This document shows, in pieces, positions 7,683 to 16,306 of a stretch of 64,000 nucleotides of DNA. The notes under the pieces were generated by a model, which worked only from the letters and a program-made list of their open reading frames with translations, had not been told where the DNA came from and ran no database searches. The stretch comes from Promicromonospora iranensis (GTDB taxonomy: Bacteria; Actinomycetota; Actinomycetes; Actinomycetales; Cellulomonadaceae), in the NCBI RefSeq assembly GCF_028994775.1, contig NZ_JAJQMN010000002.1:1-64000 (forward strand), given 5' to 3'. The stretch's first letter is position 1; every line of letters begins with the position of its first letter. The position numbers were made by a program, and so were the translations under genes.

Positions 7683-10600
7683 TCAGCTGCCGTCGGACTC
7701 CTTCAGCCGGAGGAACGTGATCGAGTGGGCCGGGAAGTCGTAGCTGAACGCCGAGCCGCCGTCGGACGACGACACGTCGAGCGTGGCAGTGTCCTCCACC
7801 GGCACTATCCGTTCCGGCTGCGCCTTGGTGTTCATGGCTGCCGGCGCCCCGCTCATCTCGATGACCTCGGCGTCGGGCTCCACCGCGTACCCGTCGACGG
7901 TGACCGCCGTGCGCGCCACCGACTCGAACGGGTTGACGACCTTGAGCACCAGCTCACCGGTCTCGGCGTCCCGCGTGACCACCTGGTACAGCGACTCGGT
8001 GGTCGGCTCGGTGTACTTCATCTGCAGCTCCCCGTCGAGGTAGAGCTCCACCGTGCGCCCGGAGACGACCACCTTCACGCGGTAGTCCCGCCCGGTCTCC
8101 ATCCGGTGCCCCTCGACGGCCGCCACCTCACCCGCCGGGCCACCGTCGGCCCGCTGCAGCGCCTGGCGGGTGTTGTTCCAGCCGCCCAGGTTCCACCAGT
8201 AGAAGTCGTCCTGGCCGCCGGCCGCGAAGCCGACGAGGAACGCCTCGCTCCCGCCGAGCTTCCGGGCGTCGAGCTCGAGCGTGTAGTTGTCCCAGTCCTT
8301 CGTGTACGCGTCGGTGATGATCGAGCGGGCGTCGGTGACGTCGCCCGCCGACTGCACGTACTCGCCGTCGGACACCGCCCACGAACCCGCCTTCGGGTCC
8401 CACTGCGACCCGTCGTCGAACGAGTCGGAGAAGAGCACCTCGCCGGACTCGTTGTCAGTGACCTTGACGTCGTCGTAGGCCGCCTGGGTGTTCCAGGTCG
8501 AGAGGAAGACGCCGCCCGACATGTCCTCGGGCGTCTCCTCCGGGCCGTCGTGCGTGGACGGGACCACCTGGTCGCCGGTGTTCGTCATGAACATCTGCTG
8601 CGTGTAGTACGACGTCGAGCCCCAGGACTCGTCGTTGTCGAACCACATCATGTCCGGGGACCACTGGACGTAGTCCTCGTTGGCGAACATCGGGGCGTAG
8701 GACGCGAGCTCGACCAGGTCGGCGTTGCGCTCGATCCCGGTCATGTACGCGGCCTCGGACAGCGCGTTGGACCACGCGTTGCCGCGCGACGCGTACTCAC
8801 CGAGGAAGACGTGCGGCCCCTCGCGGTCGTAGGAGTCGTAGCGCTCCGTGTTGCTGAGGAACCACGACGGGTCGTTGTAGTAGTGCTCGTCGACCATCGC
8901 GACGCCCTGCTCGCGGTTGAACTCCCAGAGCTCGTCGAACCGGGCGCCGGTGTCGTCCGGGCCCGAGTTCGAGATCACCGTGACGTCCGGGTGCGCCGCC
9001 TCGACGGCGTCGCGGAACCGTGGGAAGTTGGCCTCGAACGTGCGGGTGTTCTCCTCGTTGCCCAGGCCGATGTACTTCAGGCCGAAGGGCTTCGGGTGGC
9101 CCAGCGCGGCGCGCTTGGCGCCCCACTCGGTGTCCACGGACCCGTTGGCGAACTCGATCAGGTCGACGGTGTCCTGCACCCAGCGGTCGATGCGGACGTC
9201 GTCGGTCATCTCGGGGATGGGGCTGCCGCAGCCGTTGGCACCCACCGACAGCACCGGCAGCGGCGTCGCCCCCAGGTCCTCGGCGAACTCGAAGTACTCG
9301 AGGTAGCCCAGGCCGTAGGTCTGGTTGTAGCCCCAGAAGTTCCAGTTGGTCGGGCGCTCCTCGACCGGCCCGATGGTCTCCTTCCACTGGTAGGTCCGAC
9401 GGCGGTCCGCGCCGTCCGACTCCAGGTAGGTGTCGAACGTGCCGACGTTGGTGACACAGCCGCCGGGGAACCGCAGGAACGACGGCTCCAGGTCGGCGAC
9501 CTTCTGGGCGAGGTCCTCGCGCAGCACCGAGCGCCCGTTGACGGGGCCCTCCCACGTGTCGCGCGGGAACAGGGAGACCATGTCCAGGCGCAGCGTGCCG
9601 GCCGCGCCGCCCGTGACCACGAGCCGTGCGTCGTTGGCGGTGCCCTTCGCGGTGAGCTTGGCCGTGTGCTTCTTCCACCGGTCGCTGCCGTTCACCTGCA
9701 CGGTGGTCGACGCATAGGTGGTGCTGCCGTCCGGGGACTCGAGGCTCACCCGCAGGGACTGCTTGCGCTCGGCCCGGGCGAAGACCGAGAAGTCGTACTT
9801 CTTGCCCTTGTCGATGGCGAAGCCCTCGTTGTAGCTCGCGTTGCGCACGCCGACGCCGGGTCCGTCGGACTCGACGGTGAGGTACGCCCGGTTGGCGTCG
9901 TTCAGCCACTCGGTGCGCTCGGACTCGACCTCGGCCGAGCCGCTCGACCCACGCCGCTGCACCACGTCCCAGCCGGTCATACCGGTGAAGCTCTGGTTGT
10001 CCGTGGGCGCGAACTCGAAGGACCGGTTGCGGACCAGCTCGGCGTACAGCCCGCCGTCGGCCGCGTAGTTGATGTCCTCGTAGAAGACGCCGTACAGGTC
10101 GTCGCTCATCTCCGTGCCCGCTGCCGCGGCGTCGACGTCGAGCGTGTGCTCCTGCACCGGAGCCTCGGCCGGCGGGTACGCCGCCAGCAGCGCCGCCTGC
10201 TCCTCGGCGGTGATCGGCAGGACCGTCCCGTGCCGCGGGCTCGCCGGGAGGACCGCGTCGAGGTTGGCCGTCCACTCGCCGCTGCTCAGGTCGTCGGACT
10301 CGAAGAGCATGTAGCCCTGGCCGCCGTGGTAGCTCGGCTGGTCCTGGAGCAGGAACCAGCGGTCGTCCGTGAGGGACGGGAACAGCGTGGGTCCCTCACC
10401 GCCGGTGAACGTGCCACCCCAGGGGTTCGGCTGCCCGAACCCGACGCGCTCGGTGATCAGGTCCCAGCCGTCGCCCTCGGACACACCCTGCGTACGGCGC
10501 AGGTCGGTGGACGACTCCTGGCGCATCCCCATGTACGACTCGTCCTTGGTGAGGCGGTAGTAGACGCCGTCCTCCTCCTGGACCGTCGAGTCGATCATGC

Positions 10601-11297
10601 CGAGGCCGTCGCCCTGCGGCTCGTCGATCCACACCCGGGGCTCCGAGAACGTCTCGAAGTCGGTGGTGGTCGCGTACATCATGCGCTGGTACGAGGTACG
10701 GATGTCGCGCTCGGCGGGCGGGACGTCGGCCGGGTACAGGGCGGAGGCCCAGTAGACGACGAACTCGCCGGCCGCCTCGTCCCAGTACGCCTCGGGCGCC
10801 CACAGGTTGCCGGCGTTCTCGGGGGCCAGCTCGATCTCTCGCTGCTCACCCCAGTTCACGAGGTCCGTGGACTCCCAGACCATGATCGAGCGGCTGCCCG
10901 TCTCCTGGGCGTCGCCGAAGCTGCCGCCGCCGTGCATCTTCAGGTCCGTCGCGAGCAGGTAGTACGTGCCGTCACCGCCGCGGATCAGGAACGGGTCGCG
11001 CAGCCCCTCGGTGCCGAGGGTGGAGGAGAGCACCGGCTCGCCGCCGTTCAGCGTCGTCCACTCCAGCGGGTCGGGACCGTTCGAGACAGCGAAGGAGATG
11101 GTCTCGCCGTCGGCGGTCGACTCACCGGTGAAGTAGGGGAAGAAATAGGCGGCATACTCTCCCTCTGCCGACGCCGCCGTGGACGACGCCGGAGCGGCGC
11201 CCGGCGCGGCCACGGAGGGCGCGACAGCTCCCGCCAGACTCACCGCGAGCGCCGCGCCGATGGCGAGCGCGCCTCTTCTATATCGTTGTAGATCCAT
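7683..11297 (-). CDS. secreted bifunctional arabinan-degrading enzyme, GH43-GH51 fusion
   Basis: This 1204-residue exported enzyme is predicted to attack arabinan or arabinoxylan side chains with two catalytic modules. Residues 1-31 look like a signal peptide. A GH43 module spans about 47-365, with predicted base D101 (LRDPFLI), pKa modulator D236 (GMIDSTV) and acid E301. A GH51-type module spans about 385-905, with a carbohydrate-binding-like insert at about 430-575, acid/base E748 in GLGNEEN and nucleophile E834 in FLGEYASRG. A concanavalin-like domain (about 955-1100) and the GH51 C-terminal beta domain finish the chain. The ATG has AAGGGA 10 nt upstream. An operator copy (11279-11290) falls inside codons 3-7. 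Module assignment is from motifs, without a search. Confidence 0.88.
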   Translation of the reverse strand: MDLQRYRRGALAIGAALAVSLAGAVAPSVAAPGAAPASSTAASAEGEYAAYFFPYFTGESTADGETISFAVSNGPDPLEWTTLNGGEPVLSSTLGTEGLRDPFLIRGGDGTYYLLATDLKMHGGGSFGDAQETGSRSIMVWESTDLVNWGEQREIELAPENAGNLWAPEAYWDEAAGEFVVYWASALYPADVPPAERDIRTSYQRMMYATTTDFETFSEPRVWIDEPQGDGLGMIDSTVQEEDGVYYRLTKDESYMGMRQESSTDLRRTQGVSEGDGWDLITERVGFGQPNPWGGTFTGGEGPTLFPSLTDDRWFLLQDQPSYHGGQGYMLFESDDLSSGEWTANLDAVLPASPRHGTVLPITAEEQAALLAAYPPAEAPVQEHTLDVDAAAAGTEMSDDLYGVFYEDINYAADGGLYAELVRNRSFEFAPTDNQSFTGMTGWDVVQRRGSSGSAEVESERTEWLNDANRAYLTVESDGPGVGVRNASYNEGFAIDKGKKYDFSVFARAERKQSLRVSLESPDGSTTYASTTVQVNGSDRWKKHTAKLTAKGTANDARLVVTGGAAGTLRLDMVSLFPRDTWEGPVNGRSVLREDLAQKVADLEPSFLRFPGGCVTNVGTFDTYLESDGADRRRTYQWKETIGPVEERPTNWNFWGYNQTYGLGYLEYFEFAEDLGATPLPVLSVGANGCGSPIPEMTDDVRIDRWVQDTVDLIEFANGSVDTEWGAKRAALGHPKPFGLKYIGLGNEENTRTFEANFPRFRDAVEAAHPDVTVISNSGPDDTGARFDELWEFNREQGVAMVDEHYYNDPSWFLSNTERYDSYDREGPHVFLGEYASRGNAWSNALSEAAYMTGIERNADLVELASYAPMFANEDYVQWSPDMMWFDNDESWGSTSYYTQQMFMTNTGDQVVPSTHDGPEETPEDMSGGVFLSTWNTQAAYDDVKVTDNESGEVLFSDSFDDGSQWDPKAGSWAVSDGEYVQSAGDVTDARSIITDAYTKDWDNYTLELDARKLGGSEAFLVGFAAGGQDDFYWWNLGGWNNTRQALQRADGGPAGEVAAVEGHRMETGRDYRVKVVVSGRTVELYLDGELQMKYTEPTTESLYQVVTRDAETGELVLKVVNPFESVARTAVTVDGYAVEPDAEVIEMSGAPAAMNTKAQPERIVPVEDTATLDVSSSDGGSAFSYDFPAHSITFLRLKESDGS
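11279..11290. promoter_or_regulatory. LacI-type operator inside coding start, copy 3
   Basis: TATATCGTTGTA matches TACANCGNTGTA with one mismatch at position 3. It occupies codons 3-7 of the GH43-GH51 gene, so a bound repressor would block elongation rather than initiation. Confidence 0.55.
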
Positions 11298-11362
11298 GTC
11301 CTGTCGATCCCTTCGTCACGTCACTGTGGAGTGGGTCGTCGTGCGGTACCCGGTTGTGCGGT

Positions 11363-11395
11363 CCTGACCCGCCGTACCGGGTACGGCGGGTCAGG
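11363..11395 (-). terminator. strong hairpin after the CUT2 transporter operon
   Basis: A perfect inverted repeat has 16-bp arms (11363-11378 and 11380-11395) separated by a single base. It lies just downstream of the last permease gene on the minus strand and before the GH43-GH51 gene. No T-run is evident, as is common in GC-rich actinomycetes. Confidence 0.8.
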
Positions 11396-11406
11396 GGGTG
11401 GTGCGG

Positions 11407-12405
11407 TTACGTACGTCTGAGGGTCAGGATTCGCTGGAGGGCCACGAAGATCAGCAGCAGCACGCCGATCACGATCTTGGTCCACCAGGAGCTGAGGGTG
11501 CCCTCGAACGTGATGATGGTCTGGATCAGACCGAGCACCAGCACGCCCAGCACGGAGCCGAGCACGAAGCCGGTGCCACCCGTCAGCAGCGTTCCGCCGA
11601 TGACGACGGCCGCGATGGCATCGAGCTCCATCGCGACACCGGTCAGGGAGTAGCCCGACCGGGAGTACATGGCGAACAGCAGGCCGCCGAGCCCCGCGCA
11701 CGTGCCGCTCACCATGTAGGCGAGCACCTTGGTGCGGGCCACGGGCAGGCCCATGAGCAGCGCGGACTGTTCGCCGCCGCCGATCGCGTACACCGTGCGG
11801 CCGAACCGCGTGAAGTGCAGCACGAGGAAGCCGAGGCCCACGACGACCAGCGCGATGAGCACGCTGGACGACATCCGCCAGCCGCCGAAGATCTGGACCC
11901 AGCTCGCGAGCTCGACGAACGACGCGTTTTCGATGGCGATGGACTCCGGCGCGATGAGGAAGCACAGCCCGCGGGCGAAGAACATGCCCGCGAGCGTCGC
12001 CACGAACGGCTGCACCTGGAAGTAGTGCACCATCACGCCGTGCGCCAGGCCGATCACCGTCCCGGCGCCGACGGCGAGCGGGATCACCACGGCGGGCGGG
12101 AGGCCTGCCTGGAGCAGGGCAGCGGTGACCACCGTGGAGAGCGCCAGCACCGACCCGACGGACAGGTCGATGCCGCCGGTCAGGATCACGAAGGTCATGC
12201 CCACCGCGAGCACGATGAGATGTGCGTTGTTGATGAACAGGTTGGACACCACGGCGGGCGTCAGGAAGTTCTCGTACCGGGTACCGCCCAGAACGAGCAT
12301 GAGCGCCAGCACGACGAACGTGCCCAGCACGGGGAGGTAGCGCCGGTCCAGCCGGGTCGGGATCTTCAGCGCGCGGGTGGCGCGTGCGGGGGCCGACGTC
12401 GTCAT
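11407..12405 (-). CDS. yjfF: sugar ABC transporter permease (CUT2, YjfF-like)
   Basis: This 332-residue permease is the second of two in a CUT2 pentose/furanose importer. It has about eight to ten hydrophobic segments and the BPD_transp_2 signature around GMTFVILTGGIDLSVGSVLA. It also has the late conserved GGTLLTGGTGFVLGSVLG block. Its ATG overlaps the stop of the preceding permease gene by 4 nt (12402-12405). Gene order (binding protein, double ATPase, two permeases) matches ytfQ-ytfR-ytfT-yjfF. A LacI-type operator identical to the one before araB precedes the operon, so arabinose is the likely substrate. Confidence 0.88.
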   Translation of the reverse strand: MTTSAPARATRALKIPTRLDRRYLPVLGTFVVLALMLVLGGTRYENFLTPAVVSNLFINNAHLIVLAVGMTFVILTGGIDLSVGSVLALSTVVTAALLQAGLPPAVVIPLAVGAGTVIGLAHGVMVHYFQVQPFVATLAGMFFARGLCFLIAPESIAIENASFVELASWVQIFGGWRMSSSVLIALVVVGLGFLVLHFTRFGRTVYAIGGGEQSALLMGLPVARTKVLAYMVSGTCAGLGGLLFAMYSRSGYSLTGVAMELDAIAAVVIGGTLLTGGTGFVLGSVLGVLVLGLIQTIITFEGTLSSWWTKIVIGVLLLIFVALQRILTLRRT

Positions 12406-13469
12406 CGGGCCTTCACCTCCGTCGAGTCGGGGCGCGCAGCGGGCTGCGGCTCAGGCGGCGTCGTGGCGACCGGGCGACGGGCGGCGGCGGTGAGCCGCTC
12501 CCGCATCCGGGGCGACTGCAGCAGGGTCACCGCGATCACGACCAGCGCCATGAACAGGGGCGTGACCAGCGGCGAGATGCCGAGCACCGTCACGGTCCGC
12601 TCCAGGGTCGCGATGACCAGCGCACCCACCAGCGTGCCCGACAGGTTGAACTTGCCGCCCGAGAGCGCCGTCCCGCCGATCACCACCGCCAGGATCGCGT
12701 CGAGCTCGATGAACAGGCCCGCGTTGTTGGCGTCGGCCGCCATGGTGTCCGCGCTGATGAGCAGGCCAGCGAGGCCGGCGAACAGGCCCGAGGCCGTGTA
12801 CACGGTCCAGGTCAGGGTCTTGGACCGCACGCCGGAGAGGCGGCTTGCCGCCGGGTTGATGCCGGTCGCCTCCAGCAGCATGCCGAGCGCGGTGCGGCGC
12901 ACCACGAACGCGACCACCGCGAACACGCCGAAGGCGATGACCGCCGCGACGGGAAGGCCGAGCCAGAACCCTGAGCCCAGCACCTTGAACGGTTCGCTGT
13001 TGACGGTGGTGATCATGCCGCCGGTGATGAGCATGGCGACGCCACGGCCGGCGGTCATCAGGATCAGCGTCGCGATGATCGGCTGGATGCCGAGCACCGA
13101 GACCAGGAAGCCGTTCCACACGCCCAGCACCACGCACAGCGCCAGGGCCAGGCCGACGGCGGTGAGCACGGTGACCGGCGAGTCCGGGTTCGGCGACGAC
13201 GCGATGTGCGACAGCGCGACCGCACCCGAGACCGCGACCACCGCGCCGACCGAGAGGTCGATGCCGCGGGTGGCGATGACCAGGGTCATGCCGAGGGCGA
13301 CGAGCAGCAGGGGTGCGGTGGTCCGGAGGATGTCGACCGGAGCGCCGAACAGGTGCCCGTCCCGGACGGTGATCGCGAGGAAGCTGGGCCGCGCGATCGT
13401 GTTGGCCACCAGCAGGACGACGAGCGCCGCCACCGGCCAGAAGAGGTGGTGTCGCAGGAGGTTCGTCAC
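12402..13469 (-). CDS. ytfT: sugar ABC transporter permease (CUT2, YtfT-like)
   Basis: This 355-residue inner-membrane permease contains GMTLVIATRGIDLSVGAVVA, the CUT2 family hallmark, and GGTALSGGKFNLSGTLVG near the C-terminus. The GTG at 13469 overlaps the TGA of the ATPase gene by 4 nt (GTGA), which fixes the start and implies translational coupling. The C-terminal tail (about 35 residues, Pro/Arg-rich) is hydrophilic. It pairs with the 11407-12405 permease and the ATPase at 13466-14992. Confidence 0.88.
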   Translation of the reverse strand: MTNLLRHHLFWPVAALVVLLVANTIARPSFLAITVRDGHLFGAPVDILRTTAPLLLVALGMTLVIATRGIDLSVGAVVAVSGAVALSHIASSPNPDSPVTVLTAVGLALALCVVLGVWNGFLVSVLGIQPIIATLILMTAGRGVAMLITGGMITTVNSEPFKVLGSGFWLGLPVAAVIAFGVFAVVAFVVRRTALGMLLEATGINPAASRLSGVRSKTLTWTVYTASGLFAGLAGLLISADTMAADANNAGLFIELDAILAVVIGGTALSGGKFNLSGTLVGALVIATLERTVTVLGISPLVTPLFMALVVIAVTLLQSPRMRERLTAAARRPVATTPPEPQPAARPDSTEVKAR

Positions 13470-14992
13470 CTTGTCCCACCCCCGGCGATGAGGTCGACCA
13501 CCTGGTCCATAGTCGCTCCTCCTCCGTCGATCTCCGCCACCTTGCGGCGGTCCCGCATCACGGCGATGCGGTGGGATATGCGCAGCACTTCTTCGAGCTC
13601 CGCCGAGATGAAGACGACGGACATGCCCTCGACGGCCAGGTCGGCCACGAGCTTCTGGATCTCGGCCTTGGCACCGACGTCGATGCCGCGGGTGGGCTCG
13701 TCGAGGACGAGCAGCTGCGGCGCCGTGGCGAGCCACCGTGCGAGCAGCACCTTCTGCTGGTTGCCGCCCGAGAGGTTGCGCAGCAGCGCCTCGGGGTCGG
13801 CGGGCCGGATCCCGAGCTGCTGGATGTACGACGCGACCAGCTCGTCGACCTGCTTGCGGGGCAGCGGCCGCATCCAGCCGCGCCGTGCCTGGAGAGCGAG
13901 CACGATGTTCTCCCGCACGGTGAGGCCGTCCACGACGCCCTCACCCTTCCGGTCCTCCGACGTGTAGGCGATGCCGTGGCCCATCGCCGCACGCGGTGTC
14001 CGCAGGCGGGTCACCTGCCCGGCCACGCGGGTCTGCCCGACGTCGGCCCGGTCGGCGCCCGTGAGCAGGCGCGCCAGCTCCGTGCGACCCGAGCCGAGCA
14101 GGCCGGCGAGGCCGACCACCTCGCCCTCGTAGAGGTCGAGGTCGAAGGGCTGCACCGAGCCCTTGCGGCCGAGGCCCACGACCTGCAGCAGCGGCGTCGC
14201 GCCGGCAGGCCGCTCGGCGTGCTCGACCACCTCCTCGGCGGCCTCCAGCACCTCCATGGACCGGCCGATCATGTGCTGCACCAGCTCGGCGGGGGGCAGG
14301 TCGGCGGTGGCGTACTCCCCCACCAGGCTGCCGTTGCGCAGCACCGTCATGCGGTCGGAGACCTCGTAGACCTGGTCGAGGAAGTGGCTCACGAACAGGA
14401 TGGCGACACCGTCGGAGCGCAGCTGGCGCATCACGGTGAACAGGTGCGCCACCTCGTCGGTGTCCAGGCTGGAGGTGGGCTCGTCGAGGATGAGCACCTT
14501 GCAGTCGCTCACCGTGGCGCGGCAGATCGCGACGAGCTGCTGCACCGCCAGCGAGTGCGAGCCCAGGGACGAGGACGGGTCGATGTCCAGACCCATCCGC
14601 TTCAGGTGGGAGGCCGCCTGCCGGCGCATCGCCGGCCAGTGCAGGCCGCCCAGCAGGCGCGGCTCCGCACCGAGCATGATGTTCTCCGCGACCGTGAGGT
14701 TCTCGCAGAGATTGACCTCCTGGTACACGGTGCTCACGCCGTGTGCCCGCGCGTCGGCGGGGCCGGTGAACCGGCGCTCGACGCCGTCGACCAGGATCGT
14801 CCCCGCCGTCGGCGAGTGGATCCCCGTCAGGGCCTTGATCAGGGTGGACTTTCCGGCGCCGTTCTCACCCATGAGGGCGTGAATCTCGCCGGGGCGGAGG
14901 CGGAAGTCGACCCCGTCGAGGGCTCTCACCGGGGGGAACTCGACACTGATGCCGGTCATCTCGACGACGGCTGGTGCTGTCTGCTGGGTCAT
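13466..14992 (-). CDS. ytfR: sugar ABC transporter ATP-binding protein, two ABC domains (CUT2)
   Basis: This 508-residue cytoplasmic ATPase energises the CUT2 importer. The first ABC domain (about 8-245) has Walker A GENGAGKST, a degenerate signature LAVQQ, and Walker B LILDEPTSSLD. The second domain (about 258-505) has a degenerate Walker A region GLLGSGRTEL, the signature LSGGNQQK and Walker B LLVLDEPTRGID. The alternation of one canonical and one degenerate site is normal for RbsA/YtfR/AraG-type proteins. It lies between the binding-protein gene (126-nt spacer with a palindrome) and the permeases (overlapping). It is the only ABC ATPase in the sugar region. Confidence 0.92.
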   Translation of the reverse strand: MTQQTAPAVVEMTGISVEFPPVRALDGVDFRLRPGEIHALMGENGAGKSTLIKALTGIHSPTAGTILVDGVERRFTGPADARAHGVSTVYQEVNLCENLTVAENIMLGAEPRLLGGLHWPAMRRQAASHLKRMGLDIDPSSSLGSHSLAVQQLVAICRATVSDCKVLILDEPTSSLDTDEVAHLFTVMRQLRSDGVAILFVSHFLDQVYEVSDRMTVLRNGSLVGEYATADLPPAELVQHMIGRSMEVLEAAEEVVEHAERPAGATPLLQVVGLGRKGSVQPFDLDLYEGEVVGLAGLLGSGRTELARLLTGADRADVGQTRVAGQVTRLRTPRAAMGHGIAYTSEDRKGEGVVDGLTVRENIVLALQARRGWMRPLPRKQVDELVASYIQQLGIRPADPEALLRNLSGGNQQKVLLARWLATAPQLLVLDEPTRGIDVGAKAEIQKLVADLAVEGMSVVFISAELEEVLRISHRIAVMRDRRKVAEIDGGGATMDQVVDLIAGGGTR

Positions 14993-15031
14993 CCTCGACC
15001 TTCTAACGTGCGTGGCCCTGGATGTGGCCTG

Positions 15032-15082
15032 TCGTCGGTCGAGCTTGTCGGGACCCCAGGTCCCGACAAGCTCGACCGACGA
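15032..15082. repeat. palindromic repeat of the GGTCGAGCTTGTCG family
   Basis: Perfect 24-bp arms (15032-15055 and 15059-15082) are separated by CCA. It sits between the CUT2 binding-protein gene and its ATPase gene. A stable stem here could attenuate transcription or protect the 5' message, giving more binding protein than ATPase. Confidence 0.85.
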
Positions 15083-15118
15083 TCGCGCTCACAGCCGAAC
15101 GGGCCGGCGGCAGGGGCG

Positions 15119-16129
15119 TCAGTACTCGCGCGTCGGCAGCGCTTCCTTGGCCGACTCCTGGTCGAACGCCAGGTCCTCGACGACGATGCGCTTCTCGACC
15201 TCTTCGCCGGCGATGACCTTCTTGGCGATCTCCGCCAGGTCCGGGCCCAGCAGCGGGTTGCACTCGACGATGTAGTTGATCTTGCCGTCGGCGAGCGCCT
15301 GCATGCCGTCCTTGACGGCGTCGATCGTGACGATCTTGATGTCCTCGCCCGGCGTCATGCCGGCGGCCTCGATGGCCTCGATCGCGCCGAGCCCCATGTC
15401 GTCGTTGTGCGCGAACACGAGGTCGATGTCGTCGTGCTTGTTGAGGAAGCCCTCCATCACGGTCTTGCCCTCGGCACGCGTGAAGTTGCCGGTCTGGCTG
15501 TCGATGATCTCCAGGTCCGAGCCCTCGACGGCCGACTCGAAGCCTTCCTTGCGGTCGATCGCCGGGGCCGCGCCCGTGGTGCCCTGCAGCTCGACGGCCT
15601 TGTACCCCTCGCCGTCGTACTGCTCGACCACCCACTCGCCGGCCATCTCACCCTCCTTGACGAAGTCGGAGCCGATGAACGACTCGTAGAGGGTCTCGTC
15701 GCTCGAGTCGACGGCACGGTCGGTGAGGATCACGGGGATCCCGGCCGCCTTGGCCTCCTGGAGCACCGGGTCCCATCCGGTCTCGACCACCGGGGAGAAC
15801 GCGATGACGTCCACGCCCTGGGTGATGTAGGACCGGATCGCCTGGATCTGGTTCTCCTGCTTCTGCTGCGCGTCGGAGAACTTGAGGTCGAAGCCGTTCT
15901 CCGCGGTGAGCGTGTCCTGGATGGACTTGGTGTTGGCGGCTCGCCACCCGGACTCGGCGCCCACCTGCGAGAAACCGAGGGTGATGACGCCGTCGTCGGG
16001 GGCGGCGGCGTCGGTCTCGCCTCCGCCGGCCGGCTCACCACCCGCGTCCGAGGCGCAGGCGCCCAGCGTGAACAGCGAGGCTACGGACACCGCGGCCAGA
16101 ATGGTGCGGGTCAGGGTCGTGCGTGCCAT
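15119..16129 (-). CDS. ytfQ: sugar-binding lipoprotein of the CUT2 importer (YtfQ-like)
   Basis: This 336-residue type I periplasmic-binding-fold lipoprotein has the lipobox LGAC with Cys at residue 25. The mature domain starts ITLGFSQVGAESGWRAANT, the pattern of YtfQ-like galactofuranose/arabinofuranose-binding proteins. It continues with VIAFSPVVETGWDPVLQEAK and the AHNDDMGLGAIEAIEAAG block. It is the first gene of the operon. The TGTTAGCGCTCACA operator lies 65 nt upstream of its start and is identical to that before araB. This links import directly to arabinose catabolism. The exact ligand form (arabinose pyranose or furanose) cannot be read from sequence. Confidence 0.9.
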   Translation of the reverse strand: MARTTLTRTILAAVSVASLFTLGACASDAGGEPAGGGETDAAAPDDGVITLGFSQVGAESGWRAANTKSIQDTLTAENGFDLKFSDAQQKQENQIQAIRSYITQGVDVIAFSPVVETGWDPVLQEAKAAGIPVILTDRAVDSSDETLYESFIGSDFVKEGEMAGEWVVEQYDGEGYKAVELQGTTGAAPAIDRKEGFESAVEGSDLEIIDSQTGNFTRAEGKTVMEGFLNKHDDIDLVFAHNDDMGLGAIEAIEAAGMTPGEDIKIVTIDAVKDGMQALADGKINYIVECNPLLGPDLAEIAKKVIAGEEVEKRIVVEDLAFDQESAKEALPTREY

Positions 16130-16193
16130 GTCTCCTCCTTGAGATCCCGCACGGCTTCGTGCGAGGACTAGCGGGGTTTGTGCCCGCCTCGAA

Positions 16194-16207
16194 TGTTAGC
16201 GCTCACA
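16194..16207. promoter_or_regulatory. LacI-type operator shared with araBDA
   Basis: TGTTAGCGCTCACA is a near-palindrome around central CG. The same 14-mer recurs at 31747-31760 upstream of araB. It lies 65 nt before the CUT2 binding-protein gene. The intergenic stretch 16130-16306 shows no gene. Confidence 0.65.
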
Positions 16208-16306
16208 TGGGGCCTTTCATAGGGCACCACGTCACGGTCCAGTAACGAGTCCGGCCCGCCCCGCCCATCCGGGGAACTATCGGACTTAAGCCCCATGAGC
16301 CCCCAG

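Noticed and set aside
7572-11291. A very long open frame on the plus strand opposite the GH43-GH51 gene
   Set aside because: Its product is Val/Arg/Leu/Gly-rich without domains. It is the expected antisense shadow of a GC-rich gene; the minus-strand protein has clear domains and catalytic residues.
13571-16171. Long plus-strand open frame opposite the CUT2 ATPase and binding-protein genes
   Set aside because: It crosses a perfect palindrome and two gene boundaries on the other strand, and its product is low complexity.
16194-16207. CcpA-type cre site
   Set aside because: The sequence resembles cre, but actinomycetes generally lack CcpA. A LacI-family operator is more likely.
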